Part shown: one piece after another, positions 35,815 to 45,769 of the stretch | How positions within the stretch are numbered: the first letter of the stretch is position 1 | Layout: every line of letters begins with the position of its first letter | DNA from: Polyporus tsugae | Taxonomy: Eukaryota; Basidiomycota; Agaricomycetes; Polyporales; Polyporaceae | Length of the DNA: 64,000 nucleotides | NCBI GenBank assembly: GCA_024305745.1 | Contig: JAHRBS010000002.1 | Location: 1,178,001-1,242,000, forward strand | Direction of reading: 5' to 3' | Program-made: the position numbers and the translations under genes | Notes under the pieces: model-generated | Database searches by the model: none | Told to the model about the DNA's origin: nothing | Seen by the model: only the letters and a program-made list of their open reading frames with translations

Positions 35815-38800
35815 ATGATCAGCTATCGCAAAACCAAGCGTTCGCTTGCCCAGAAGGCCCACGCCCTCAAGAACCTGATGAAGATGAACAAAGAGAATGT
35901 CAGTCCCGCCGACTCAGTAGCCACCCACGCCCGTGCGGCGACGTCTCAGTCAGGAAACCCCACCGAGAATGCACTGTGAGTAAACAGAGATCACTCACAT
36001 CCGGAAATGAGATTGAAACCAGAGAGCAGAACCACAGACGTGTTGGAAAAACAACTCCGGGAGAAGGAGCGTGAGATCTGCAATGGTCGCCGCCGGGAAA
36101 AGCGAAAGGCCGCTCGCAACGAGGTGCTGCAACAGCGCATCATACAGGTCAGTTCCGAGAACCAAAAGCTGGATAAAACACTTCCTCACCTAGGACAGGT
36201 TGAGAGGGAGAACACCGCCCTTCATAGGCGAGCTGTTGTAGCAGACAGGGCAGCGGGGATGGCATCCTCGGAAGCTGCAACCGCAATGTCAGCGTTGCAC
36301 ACATCCCACAAGGAAACCACCAACCTGGTTGTGGCTTACCACGCTCACACCACCGACGCACAAGCCTTTGCCGCTCAGATGGCCTTCCGAGCGTTCCATG
36401 CTGAGGGAGCTGTCCAACGGCTTTCTGTAGAGAACGTGGTGCTCCGCAGTAACGCTGCAGAAGCTCGATGGCGAGCTCTCCAGGCCGAGCATGCTGCCGC
36501 CATAGCACAGGCGCAAGCACGGCAGCTGGCGGCTGTCCTCGAGGCTCGCACCCAGGCATTCACCTCAAACCTCGTGTTGCTGGGAACCCAGGTTCTTGAC
36601 GCCATCCGTTGCGACTTTGTTAGCAGAGAAGCAGCCGCGCGCGATGCAGTTGCACATGAGCGCCGACGTGCTGATGCCACGATCGAGGAGATGGGGACGC
36701 ATATCCAGGATCTTGAGACCCGCCTTAAGCACAGATTTGAAGAGGCCGATGCATGTCTGGAGGATGCTCGTCAGCTGATTGCAGTACACGAGGCTTCTAA
36801 TGCTGAACTCACCCACCAACTGGAGGCGACACTCGGTGGCCAGCTCTCGGAGGGTGTTCATGGCCGCATTGATGCCCTGCGGAAGCGTAACGATGCACTC
36901 CGCAAACGTGTCGAGCGTGCGCCTGCGCAAAAGGCTCGAGCTGTCAGTCATGCAGTCCTCATGCACGCAGCCTCTACGGACAATGGAGTTGGCCTGCGGG
37001 TAAAGGAGAAGGGTGTCATACCTCCTCACGTCCGTGCCCTTGTTCGTGATCTCCTCGAGCTTGGGGTCAGCGTTGGTCAGGTCAACGACACGATTGCAGT
37101 TGTGGCACGTGCGCTCGGAGTACCAGTTGAGGGTTCTCTGAGTGCCAGGTCAGTGGAGCGGATTGCACTCGAGGGACTCGTTGCTGCGTACTGTCAGTTA
37201 GCAGAGGAAATACAGGATGCAGATGGTCAGTACCAAAATGAACCCAGAACGCACATACAACTCACACAATGGACCATAGGCATCACATCCAGCGGCGACG
37301 GAACATCCTATCGCAATATCCAACTGGAGTCTCGACATATCATCCTAAACAACGGAGATTCGCATCAGCGTCGCTTCCTTGGCATCCACTCAGCTCCCAA
37401 TCACACAAGCGACACCCAGCTAGAAGGATGGAAGGAACTCAATGCCGAGATCTTCAACACGTACAACAACAGCCCCAAAGGAAAGGAGAACCCGGCAGAC
37501 CCCCGTTCCTTCCCTGTGAAGATTTGTGGCATGATGACTGATCATGCCGAAGATCAGAAGCGTCTCGGTCGAATCACCCTCGAATGGAAGATCGCGGTCG
37601 ACCGAGAGCTGCGCGGCGAGCAAGCCGTGGCTGAGCATTCCCCCTCTGATCTACTGCTACGACTGGCAGAAGAGACTGCGATGGCTGTCGAGAAGATTGG
37701 TCGGGATGCATGGGAAGCTCTCACGCCCGAAGAGCTCGTCGCGCAGGACCAAGAGATCCGTCGCGCAGTCCATGTTGCTCTCGGCGAGGAGGCCTATAGC
37801 CTGTGCTCCGACGTCGAGAAGCACAACATTGACCTCTTTGTGCATGCCGGATGCTGCATGCACAAAGAACTCAATGCAGTGAAAGGCGGCAATACCACGA
37901 TGATGGCGTACTGGGACACCACGGACGTTGCACCAGTCCTTCTCATGAACCGCGATAACCACGCTGCTGCCACCGCTGGTACCTCTACTGCCCAAGTACG
38001 TGCCGTTAAGCGGTCTACTGGTGGTGCCGTGAAGGTGACAGAGCTGTCCGGTGGAGTCTTTCGCCATCGAGACGACCGCAAGGGGCAGCAGGACGCATTC
38101 CGCTACCACATGGAGATGCACACCGGCAAACCAGTCCCTTACCCTGACACGACCAACATCCGCTACCAGTCTCACTGCACCGCGGCCGGCTTCCTCATAC
38201 TCCATTACGACCATGTCTTGACGTACCTCGATCAGATAAAGGACCGCAAGACAGGTGATGGCGGGTGGAACCACATGGAGGCAAATGTCGCAAGGGGCCT
38301 GCGCGACGAACCGACTCTCACGGAGCTTTGCGTGCTTGCTCTGTACGCTCAGGCCATTAGCCATCCATACATGCGCGAAGTTCGCTGCGGAAACGGGGCC
38401 AGCGCTCTCAGCCTCGGGCCCTTTCACGAGCAACTAAAGGCGCACCTTGCACGTCTCATCACCGATCCGGACCTGTTGCTCGGGCCCAACGCAACGTACG
38501 AGTCGGGTGCGCTTGATGGTCAGGAGTGGAAGGATCCTGACATCATACACGCTGTACGCGAGCGCGCACAGACACTCCCACACGTGAAGGGCGCGCTCGT
38601 TGCATTCTTGAAAGGCGCACTGGTGACCTGGGAGCGCTTCACAGCGGAGTTCGTTCGCGGCGGCGTTGTCGACAAGATGGACGAGGAGGCACGCAAACGA
38701 GCCCATATGGACAAGGGCAATGATGTCAACGAGGGCGCGCTTGGGAAAGCCAAAAACGACTTCCGACGTGCACCTGCAATGTCGTTCCATCAGCGCAATG

Positions 38801-39333
38801 CCCGGGAGCTATACCGACAGAACGATGTGGGGACTCACATTGCGACGTCAATGCAGGACGATGCAAGCCAGGCGTATCTCCGCACAACAGCTCGCGAGAT
38901 CGACGGGAGTGGAGTCGAGAGGAAGCGGAAGCGAGGCCTGGTGGATGCACATGAGCAAACCGCGGGGAAACGACGGAAGCAACGGGCTGACCGTGCACAG
39001 AGGAAGGAGAGCCGCGAGGGGAAGCTTAAACAGCTCCACTTGATCCTAGATGAGGCCCAGCTGACAGACGCGCTTACGGTGAAGGCTATTGAGGAACAGC
39101 TCAGGTTCCACCGCACGTTCTGTGACAATGGACCACGGAGCGAGAAGAAAATTCCGACCGCGAAATCCCTAGGGAGTGACAAGGCGAAGAAGCTCGAGGC
39201 GCTGATCGAAGCGGTCCAGAGGTACAAGAAAAATCCTCCGGTTTTGGAGAACGGTGACAGCGAGGCTGAGGGAGATGACGAGAGCAGTGAGAAGGAGGTG
39301 GACGACGAGGACGACGAGGATGAGATGGAATAG
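35815..39333 (+). CDS. Putative transposase: coiled coil plus DDE-like domain
   Basis: Exon 1 is 35815-35975 and exon 2 is 36012-39333, with a 36-bp intron (gtgagt...atgag), giving 1,160 residues. Residues about 55-330 form a long Arg/Glu/Ala-rich coiled coil. A helical region follows (VPPHVRALVRDLLELGVSVGQVNDTI, residues about 395-420). The probable catalytic core begins with GITSSGDGTSYRNIQLESRHI. Next is MMTDHAEDQKRLG (Asp564), then LFVHAGCCMHKELNAVKGGN (His671), and later NDVNEGALGK (Glu961). The last resembles the N-x-x-E helix that supplies the third acid in MULE- and IS-type DDE enzymes. The C-terminus has nuclear-type basic clusters (ERKRKRG, GKRRKQR) and a very acidic tail. I recall this as a multicopy hypothetical family in Agaricomycetes. 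Its position inside TIRs and a target duplication argues it is the element's transposase. The catalytic assignment is inference. Confidence 0.75.
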
Positions 39334-39644
39334 GGTGTGTGAGCGCATTGCGCATGGGAACAGCGTGTTGATCGAGGAATGGAAGCGAAATCTGTGCTTC
39401 TCTGGAATGCGCGTGTTGCCTGTTTTATCAAACATCGGCCACACTGAACTTCAGCTTACTGGTACTGGCAGAACACACCCGTTTTACCCTCCTGAAGACT
39501 GGATACCTTGCTCGACCACCCATATCGTTGGCGGAGTTTGATTTCAGCTGGACTCAAGCTCGCTTAGATGACGATGGGTACAGCGATCAAGTCGCGGGAG
39601 GGAGTAATCGAGATACATGCAGGCGCTAAGATTACATAACCTGG

Positions 39645-39675
39645 ACACTTTCGTCGGAGAGGTTGCCGGTCCCCA
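39645..39675 (-). repeat. Right terminal inverted repeat
   Basis: Ends GTTGCCGGTCCCCA, the exact complement of the left 14 bp, with the inner block ACACTTT 10 bp inside. Confidence 0.88.
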
Positions 39676-39682
39676 GAATCAG
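39676..39682. repeat. Right target-site duplication GAATCAG
   Basis: Identical to 35244-35250 and directly adjacent to the right terminal repeat. Confidence 0.85.
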
Positions 39683-40597
39683 AGCAAAAAAGCCAGAGCA
39701 CTCTCTGACCGAGAAGGAGCATAGCACCCATATTTCAGGCTAGTTACGCGGATTGTTGACGGTCTGTGCATCCCCGGGCCATTTGACATACCAGGACAAC
39801 TCAGCGTTGCAGAAGGAGAATGGTGGAAAAGAACAAGCATCAGGGGCCCCAGGCGTTCCGGCCTGCAAATCCTCTCAGAATAACGTGGCGTTCGATTCGT
39901 TGCACAGCATCACCTGCCCTTTTCCTCCCTCTTTGTCCGACATTCCTTCGTATCCGGCCTTGCGCATATGCACTGACCTCTTGGACTATGCCCGCCTACC
40001 CTCAGGATTCCATCCGTGGTGCTCGACGAGCCTTTGTATCCCCTTTCCTGCTCCCGCGATCGCCACTGTTCTCGTCGTCTTCTGAAGAGGCTTGCATCAG
40101 AGCTCAGCCGTCCACACTCAACCACGGGAGTCTCGCGGTCGCTTCTATTTTCGTTCCCCCAAAGCATCCTGCCTCCTGCAGAACGGCCGACGCTCCCCGC
40201 GACCGGCCGTGGAGTTTACCTCGGCTCATCGCTTGCTGCTTGCCCATCGCACGGTGAGATTTACTACCATGGCTTTCACCATCCATCTATACCATATTCT
40301 CCACCCATTCACTCTATGAATGCTTTCTACGTCTTGTTTCTCCATCCGATATGCCACCCCCGTGCTCCATACCCCCACTCCGCGGAACACATTGGTGTTC
40401 CCCGTGCCGTGTTAGCTCGCTCAATAACCAAGGCTACGACGATGCCCTCGGCAAGCATGCAAAGTTTGTGTATTGCATCTTCCACACCCCTGCCATTTAC
40501 ACCCTTCGTACTGCCTTTGCACTTTTGAATGCGTTGACACGGCCCTCCGTGTCTTTATTTTGAGGTCACGACTGACCGCCTTCCGTATCGTTTTGCC
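39683..40597. other. Intergenic with weak open frames
   Basis: A frame from ATG 39988 (MPAYPQDSIRGARRAF) runs to a gtgaga donor near 40254 and might be an upstream exon of the following gene. No motif or closed phase confirms it. Confidence 0.35.
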
Positions 40598-41130
40598 ATG
40601 TTTGCGCTCAACTTGCCGCCCCTACAATTGTCCGTTCTTCTGACACCTAGCATACACGGATCTGGATGCGCATTGAACGAACTCGGTCAAGACTTTCTCG
40701 AGGAGTCGGCGGGTGTGTCGAAGACGGTCGTCATCCATAAAGGTCCGTCATTGATATTGTAGTTTCCGAGCTACTTGCCCTAAATACTACCCTAGCCATA
40801 TTCGCACAAATGTTCGCGAGATACCTGTGGAGAGACAACCGCTCCGTCTGGTTCGACCTCTGGACTGTACAGGTCGCATATGTCGACGAAAAATTCGTTC
40901 CCCTCACCCGTGCAGATCTGCTCGCTACGAAACGCTCCTGCTGCCACCTCCGCTTCTCCTGCGTGTCCGCCGATGGCCCCATGCAAGTCAATGGCGAGCT
41001 CTTCCGCTGCAAGCTACTCGGCCACGCGATGCTCTTCACCCCCTCCTCGGATCCTTGCTCTTCGAGGACCCGCCCATCGCGGGATACCGCGTTCTGTACT
41101 GTACAGCGACCTCCGCCACACGTTGGTTAA
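40598..41130 (+). CDS. Hypothetical protein, low confidence
   Basis: ATG 40598 opens MFALNLPPLQLSVLLTPSIHGSG and is open to a gtccgt donor near 40741. A 54-bp intron then leads in phase to AIFAQMFARYLWRDNRSVWFDLWTVQVAYVDEKFVPLTRADLLA and onward to the stop at 41130. The second exon has coding-like composition and no stop until CTVQRPPPHVG. I do not recognise it. The tail may be past another unseen splice, and the gene may be a fragment. Confidence 0.35.
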
Positions 41131-41444
41131 TGACAAGCGAGTGCAGTTCACTTCATTTACGGCTGTGTCACGAAGGTGTGAACTCGGGCATCACGCTGCG
41201 ACGAGATGAAGGGATCCGCTCGAGTGTTGTGTAACCTAAACTTGATGAGCACTAGGTGCGCAAGGGATAAAGAATGCCGACGCCATAGTGTACATTGCCC
41301 AGTCCCGACTGATATTAGCCTCCTCAAAGTTAAAAGGGAGTCTGTACGATGAACCAAAACCAACCGCAACACCAGCTTCATTCATCTGACACAGCGAGCT
41401 TCCAGTCAACTGACTGGTCCCAAGCATGCCTCAGAAAAAAGAAG
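41131..41444. other. Spacer, 3' flank of U2 snRNA gene
   Basis: About 310 bp. It contains an A run (41434-41440, T run on the RNA strand) just beyond the presumed U2 3' end. No gene is seen. Confidence 0.4.
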
Positions 41445-41641
41445 GGTGAACCCCCGACGACGCAAGCCGATAGTGCAGTAGCAAGGTCATCGTGTCCTCG
41501 CGTTGCAAGCAGTGCACGAGGAACAAGGGCGACAAAAATTAGATAACCAAAAATGAAGGCGGTGCCTTCATAATAGTGGTTAAACTATTAAGAACAGATA
41601 CTACACTTGATCTAAGCCAAAAGGCCAGAGTGGTGAGGAAT
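41445..41641 (-). ncRNA. U2 spliceosomal snRNA
   Basis: On the minus strand the 5' portion contains GGCCTTTTGGCTTAGATC followed by AAGTGTAGTATCTGTTCTTA, the near-invariant U2 core. GTAGTA (complement at 41599-41604) pairs with the intron branch site, and the upstream part pairs with U6. A small stem (TAGTTTAACCACTA), the stem GAAGGCACCGCCTTC and then ATTTTTGG follow. The last, complement at 41547-41554, is the Sm-binding site. Two further hairpins, including CCTCG...CGAGG, fit stems III and IV. GGCTTAG instead of GGCTAAG also occurs in budding yeast U2. The 5' end is set about 24 bp below a TATA box; the 3' end is approximate. Confidence 0.94.
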
Positions 41642-41660
41642 CGCCATCGTCAGACCAGAG

Positions 41661-41668
41661 TTTTTATA
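41661..41668 (-). promoter_or_regulatory. TATA box of the U2 snRNA gene
   Basis: TATAAAAA on the minus strand, about 20-27 bp upstream of the predicted U2 5' end, as expected for a fungal RNA polymerase II snRNA promoter. Confidence 0.65.
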
Positions 41669-42791
41669 GGATGGGCTGGTTGCGCACGGACCAGGTGCGA
41701 TTGGTTCTCGCTGTCGGGTTGCAGAGCCCGATTTGGCAGACGGCTGCGCTCGTAAGGCATTGCGGAACAAATAATCGAGTGTCGGTTAGATGATGCCGAG
41801 ACAATGCCGTGGAGACAAAATATCAATCTCTGGATCTGTGCGAGCGAGTCGACGCAGTCGTCATGAAGTCATCCCTCGGCCGTCATCAGTCCGCCTTTCC
41901 GCTCTGTGAGGCAGTGTGAGCCTCACGGTTTTCTCATGATACGTAGTCTTTTCTCAGCCTGTAGGATGCTTCCATCTCTTTCTTTCTCCATCCGCTTTCC
42001 TCATGCTTCCTTAAGGGGACTTTTGCACACAATTGCAACCGGCGAGCTTATCCAACTTTCCAAGTGAATGGAGACTTTTCTGATTTATGAAATATCCAGC
42101 AATGTATCAATGGAGGCCACGGCAGCGCCAGGCTGGGCCACAGATTGTCGGCAAGGCCGCATATCGCACGGTAAGCAACATGCGCGACGACCACATCCCC
42201 AGCTAAATCGAAGCTTCCGTCGAGCTTCCGTACCCACACGATGTCACGGCGTGCAGCTTAGCTCTTCCCCGTGTTCCCCTTGTCCAGACCTCATGCACCC
42301 ACTTTAGAGGGACTAAGGCACAGGGCTTAAGTGGGTGCAAAATTGGAGGCGGATGCGCGCACTCCGAACGATCTACTTAAATCGCGTAAGTATGGTCCGA
42401 TTCTTTCTGGGACTGCTCACTCAGTTATGCCTGGAATATTCAATATGGCGCACTGCGAGGCAGCAGTCCCCAGCGGGCCCTCTCATGTTTGGAGAGGGCG
42501 TGGCGTAAAGCGAGGGCCTGAAATACGTTAGACTGTCTTTACGTAGCGTCACTGTACCGGTGTTACCCGGCGGGAAAGTCGCAGCGTTGCGCCGTGGGCA
42601 GATTCGCACCTCCGAGACCTCGCTTCAACTTCCCCTTTGACAATGACCGGTGACACTATCCGAGCCTGCCTCATATAGCTCCATCCTCATGAACGCGGAC
42701 GTCAGCCATACGACTCGCTGCGCAGGTCCCTCTTGATCTTTATTTTCTCGCTGAGTTGCCCCTTCCGCTCTCCCGCCCTCCCGATGGAGCC
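41669..42791. other. 1.1-kb intergenic region
   Basis: Upstream of U2 and of the membrane-protein gene. A repeated ttccgtcgagcttccgt-type motif and several CT-rich tracts occur near 42200-42300. No gene or tRNA could be supported. Confidence 0.4.
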
Positions 42792-45031
42792 ATGGCCGAT
42801 ACAGTTGGCGCTAGTATAGACTTGACGTGGGGCTCCTACATCCACTGGAGCTCAGGAACCCGCTCGCTGATGTTGCTCGTACAGCGTGGGTCTCATTTTT
42901 GTGGGCCTCTTAGCGACGGGAGGGTGCGTTCAGGCTATGGGTTCCCCACGGAAGGATAGCTGCTGATTTGAGACGCCCAAGTAGCTTGTTTGGAAGTTCG
43001 TTCTTCTATCTCTCTGTAATCTCGGTGAGTTGACCATTGTTTTGCCAGTCACGACTGCCCAATTCGGGTGGTATTTTGCGCACTACCGTCAAGATCGACA
43101 GTTATTGAAGGTCTTGGTATGTCGTCGCTCGCTACGAATCAAGACGTGATGCATGATCTGCGCGAGGTTCCTTAGGTTCTCATTGTCTGGCTTCTCGATG
43201 CAACGCATCTCGGTCTCTACTTCGCCACAAGTTCGTCTCACGACTCCATGCCACATGCATCAGTGACGTTGCTGAAGGTCCCTGTCTAGTGTACGTCTCT
43301 CTCGTCAAGAAGAAGGGTATATATTTCAGCGAGCAACCCCTTCCATTGTAAGTGTTTGCTCACGATTGCATTTTACTTCGGATATTCACCGAGTATGCTC
43401 CAGGTCGTCTAATGTGAGTCTTTTTACACTGAAGAACGCTGGCCAGTGGGGACTAAGTAACCGGTAACAGGTGCAGCTGCTTGTCAATGTACGCCTCCCT
43501 CAGGTTCTGTGCGATTGTTATTGCTAAACCCCGTTGACCCTCTTCCATAGGCGTGTGCCATTTGCATTGTTCAGTCGTGAGTATGAGCGTTATGAATGCC
43601 TACTCCCTATTCATACTGACCATCTGAACTTCAGGTTTTATGCATCTCGCATTTGGCAACGTATGTTTCAGGTTTCAATCGGTTTCGTTCAAGGGTCCTG
43701 ATACGTCCCAGTCAGCAGACGCAGGCTACTGCTGGCCATCATGGCGGTATTGATATCAACGACATGGGGTGAGTTCTCGAGATTTATTGGGAGTATTCCG
43801 CTTCACTTCGCTCATGAATTTACAGTCGTCTCGATCGGTAAGCAAGTGTCGTTCACAGAGTGTCTCAGTACGATCTTTGACCCTCTTCGGTAGTGCTCTT
43901 TGTCAAGACGTATATCCTTGTACCTTCACAAGCGTGTCTGTCTCACTGATACCTCTCATCAGCGTAATGACGAACACCGTAGCGGAATACGTTCTACTGG
44001 CTGTGCGTCAAGCTGCCATGATTGTGATTTACATTCATTATCTGACGAATGACTCACAGCCTTACGATATCGCCATGAGTGTTATGACCGCGTCGACGGA
44101 TACGTTCCTGAGCGGCGCGTTGATAATCTTGTTGTGGACGTTCCGCAAGGACACCCAGGGGTATGTGGCCGGTCCGTACGGCTATAATAATGTGCGAGAG
44201 CCTGACCCTCAACTTTTTAGCGCGGATCGTCTAATCAATAGGCTGGTCGGTGACACCTCCAGACGTAGGAACATTCATCGCTCACGTCCATGTAGCTCAT
44301 TCTTGTCGTCAATACGGGTTTACTGACTGGGTCAGTCACATAGCGCTGCTTTCTTGCTGTTAGCTAATGGTTCCTAGTGTTTCTGCCGTCATAACGGTTA
44401 TCATGGTACAGGTCACCCTCCCAACGTGAATTCCTCCCCTCACTGATACTTCGTGGGAGCAGGTTCTGACTAAGCCGGAGACCTCTTTGTTCGTCTTATT
44501 CTACTACATCGGTACTCGACGTGAGTATCCATCAGTGTCCTGGCTATCTTTGGCTAACACGGGAGAGCAGTGTATACCGTCTCCTTGCTAGCGATGCTCA
44601 ATGCTCGCATCGACCTCCGGATACAAGCAGAGCGAATGGGGGAGAGGCCTCTACCCGAGATCGAAGTCACCGCACTGCAGCGGCTCACAAACAAGAAGTC
44701 GTTGCAGGCGACTGCGGTAGGTGTCATTGTTACTGTCGTTCTCCAGGTGAACCTTGAGTCTAACCTTGAATTCTTTCAGCTTCGCAGACCCGATATCCCC
44801 GACGCCGTACCTTGTCGCGGCTCCGACGTAACTGGGACGGTGACGACTGCGGGCGGTGAGTCCAGCAGTTCGGCACCCACACCGGAGCCACCTCGTGTCC
44901 ACTGTGAGAGCGGCCGGTGTTACGTTGTGCCAGATGGAGACTACGGTTCACTTTGGACACCAGACCTTGCGGACCCGCCTCCAGCTCCCATTTCCTGTAG
45001 TATGTACTCGTACTCAGTCCGAGGCTCGTGA
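42792..45031 (+). CDS. DUF6534-like multi-pass membrane protein
   Basis: ATG 42792 (MADTVGASIDLTWGS) is the likely start, though splicing between 42840 and 43050 was not resolved. Recognisable segments in order are VTTAQFGWYFAHYRQDRQLLK, VLVLIVWLLDATHLGLYFATSS, FYASRIWQ, MSVMTASTDTFLSGALIILLW(TFRKDTQG), ADRLINRLV then LIVVNTGLLT, VSAVITVIM, VLTKPETSLFVLFYYI and LYTVSLLAMLNARIDLR. This order (YF-xx-Y-xx-D, WxLD-xxH, DRLI-xx-L, NTGLLT, SLLAxLNAR) is that of the basidiomycete DUF6534 family of seven-helix integral membrane proteins, whose function is unknown. At least 12 short exons. A Pro/Ser/Cys-containing cytoplasmic tail follows. The end coordinate is that of the last open frame and may be off by an exon. 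Confidence 0.75.
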
Positions 45032-45769
45032 TGCCCCTTAACATTATTGTACTTATGACCTGCATAGTTTGACCAGCCTCGATTCGGGTATACTAGTACT
45101 GCGTTTCGCGAGAGGATGTCTGATTGTCGGATGTGCGGAGGTAGGATTAGATCGCTTCGATATGTCCATGTGTTGTGCTGATGCCCGCTATCAGACAGAG
45201 CCCAGACCAGGGTCCGTCAAGAGCTTCAGTGACAGCGCCGGGTTATTTGATCAAACGCGCCCGCAGATATCGCATGGAGGTATGTTGGCATTCTCGTCCA
45301 CCTTCACGACCAAGGACTGTCTGTTGAACTGGATGGTGTCTGGGCCGTCGTGTCTTCCCATAGTACTGCTCGTCCTGTCCTGGAAAGGAAGTTGGAGGCT
45401 TCGATTACTAATAAGCGCAAACAATGCTTGCGACCAGCCTGCGGTCCCGACTCTCAGTCCGAGTCCTTCTCTTACCATCCCTCACTCCAAACTCTTCACG
45501 AACCTCTGTGTCTACTTGACAGGCTGTACAACGAACGTCAGTAATGGCGCATACATATCTACCGGACTTCATCGTGAGTAGTCTGCGCGACTCCACTCTC
45601 CCGCTAAGTCGCATGTCCGCTTCGTACATAGATCGCGAAAAAGCGTAAGCGATCGCGTCTTCAGGCGATTGATCCCTGTCTTGGGTTCTATCCAGGGCCG
45701 TCCTCGTCTCCAAAGGACACCTCGCAGCCCTCCTCCTTACCGACATGTCCGGACCCCCTCTCGACCACC
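45032..45769. other. Intergenic, possible unrecognised 5' exons
   Basis: A frame at 45350-45544 (STARPVLERKLEASITNKRKQ) looks coding-like and could belong to the next gene's 5' end, but no phase-consistent join was found. Confidence 0.35.

Larger units (their letters stand above)
35251..39675 (+). mobile_element. DNA transposon, 4,425 bp, with TIRs and 7-bp target duplication
   Basis: The ends are perfect 14-bp inverted repeats: TGGGGACCGGCAAC at 35251-35264 and its complement at 39662-39675. Ten bases further in on both sides the block AAAGTGT recurs in inverted orientation (35275-35281 and 39645-39651), extending the terminal repeat to 31 bp with spacer mismatches. Immediately outside both ends is the same 7-mer GAATCAG (35244-35250 and 39676-39682), a target-site duplication. 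The interior holds one two-exon gene (35815-39333) filling 80% of the element. Intact repeats, duplication and open frame suggest a recent, possibly active insertion. Superfamily is not recognised: a 7-bp duplication with TGGGG termini does not fit the common hAT (8), KDZ (8), CACTA (2-3) or Tc1 (2) patterns. Confidence 0.9.

Noticed and set aside
36375..39444. Several minus-strand frames of 100-258 codons
   Set aside because: All are antisense shadows of the transposase gene and lack motifs or splice logic.
42540..42640. Possible tRNA with a T-loop-like GGTGCGAATC on the minus strand
   Set aside because: The flanking bases do not form a 5-bp T stem and no acceptor or anticodon stems could be drawn.
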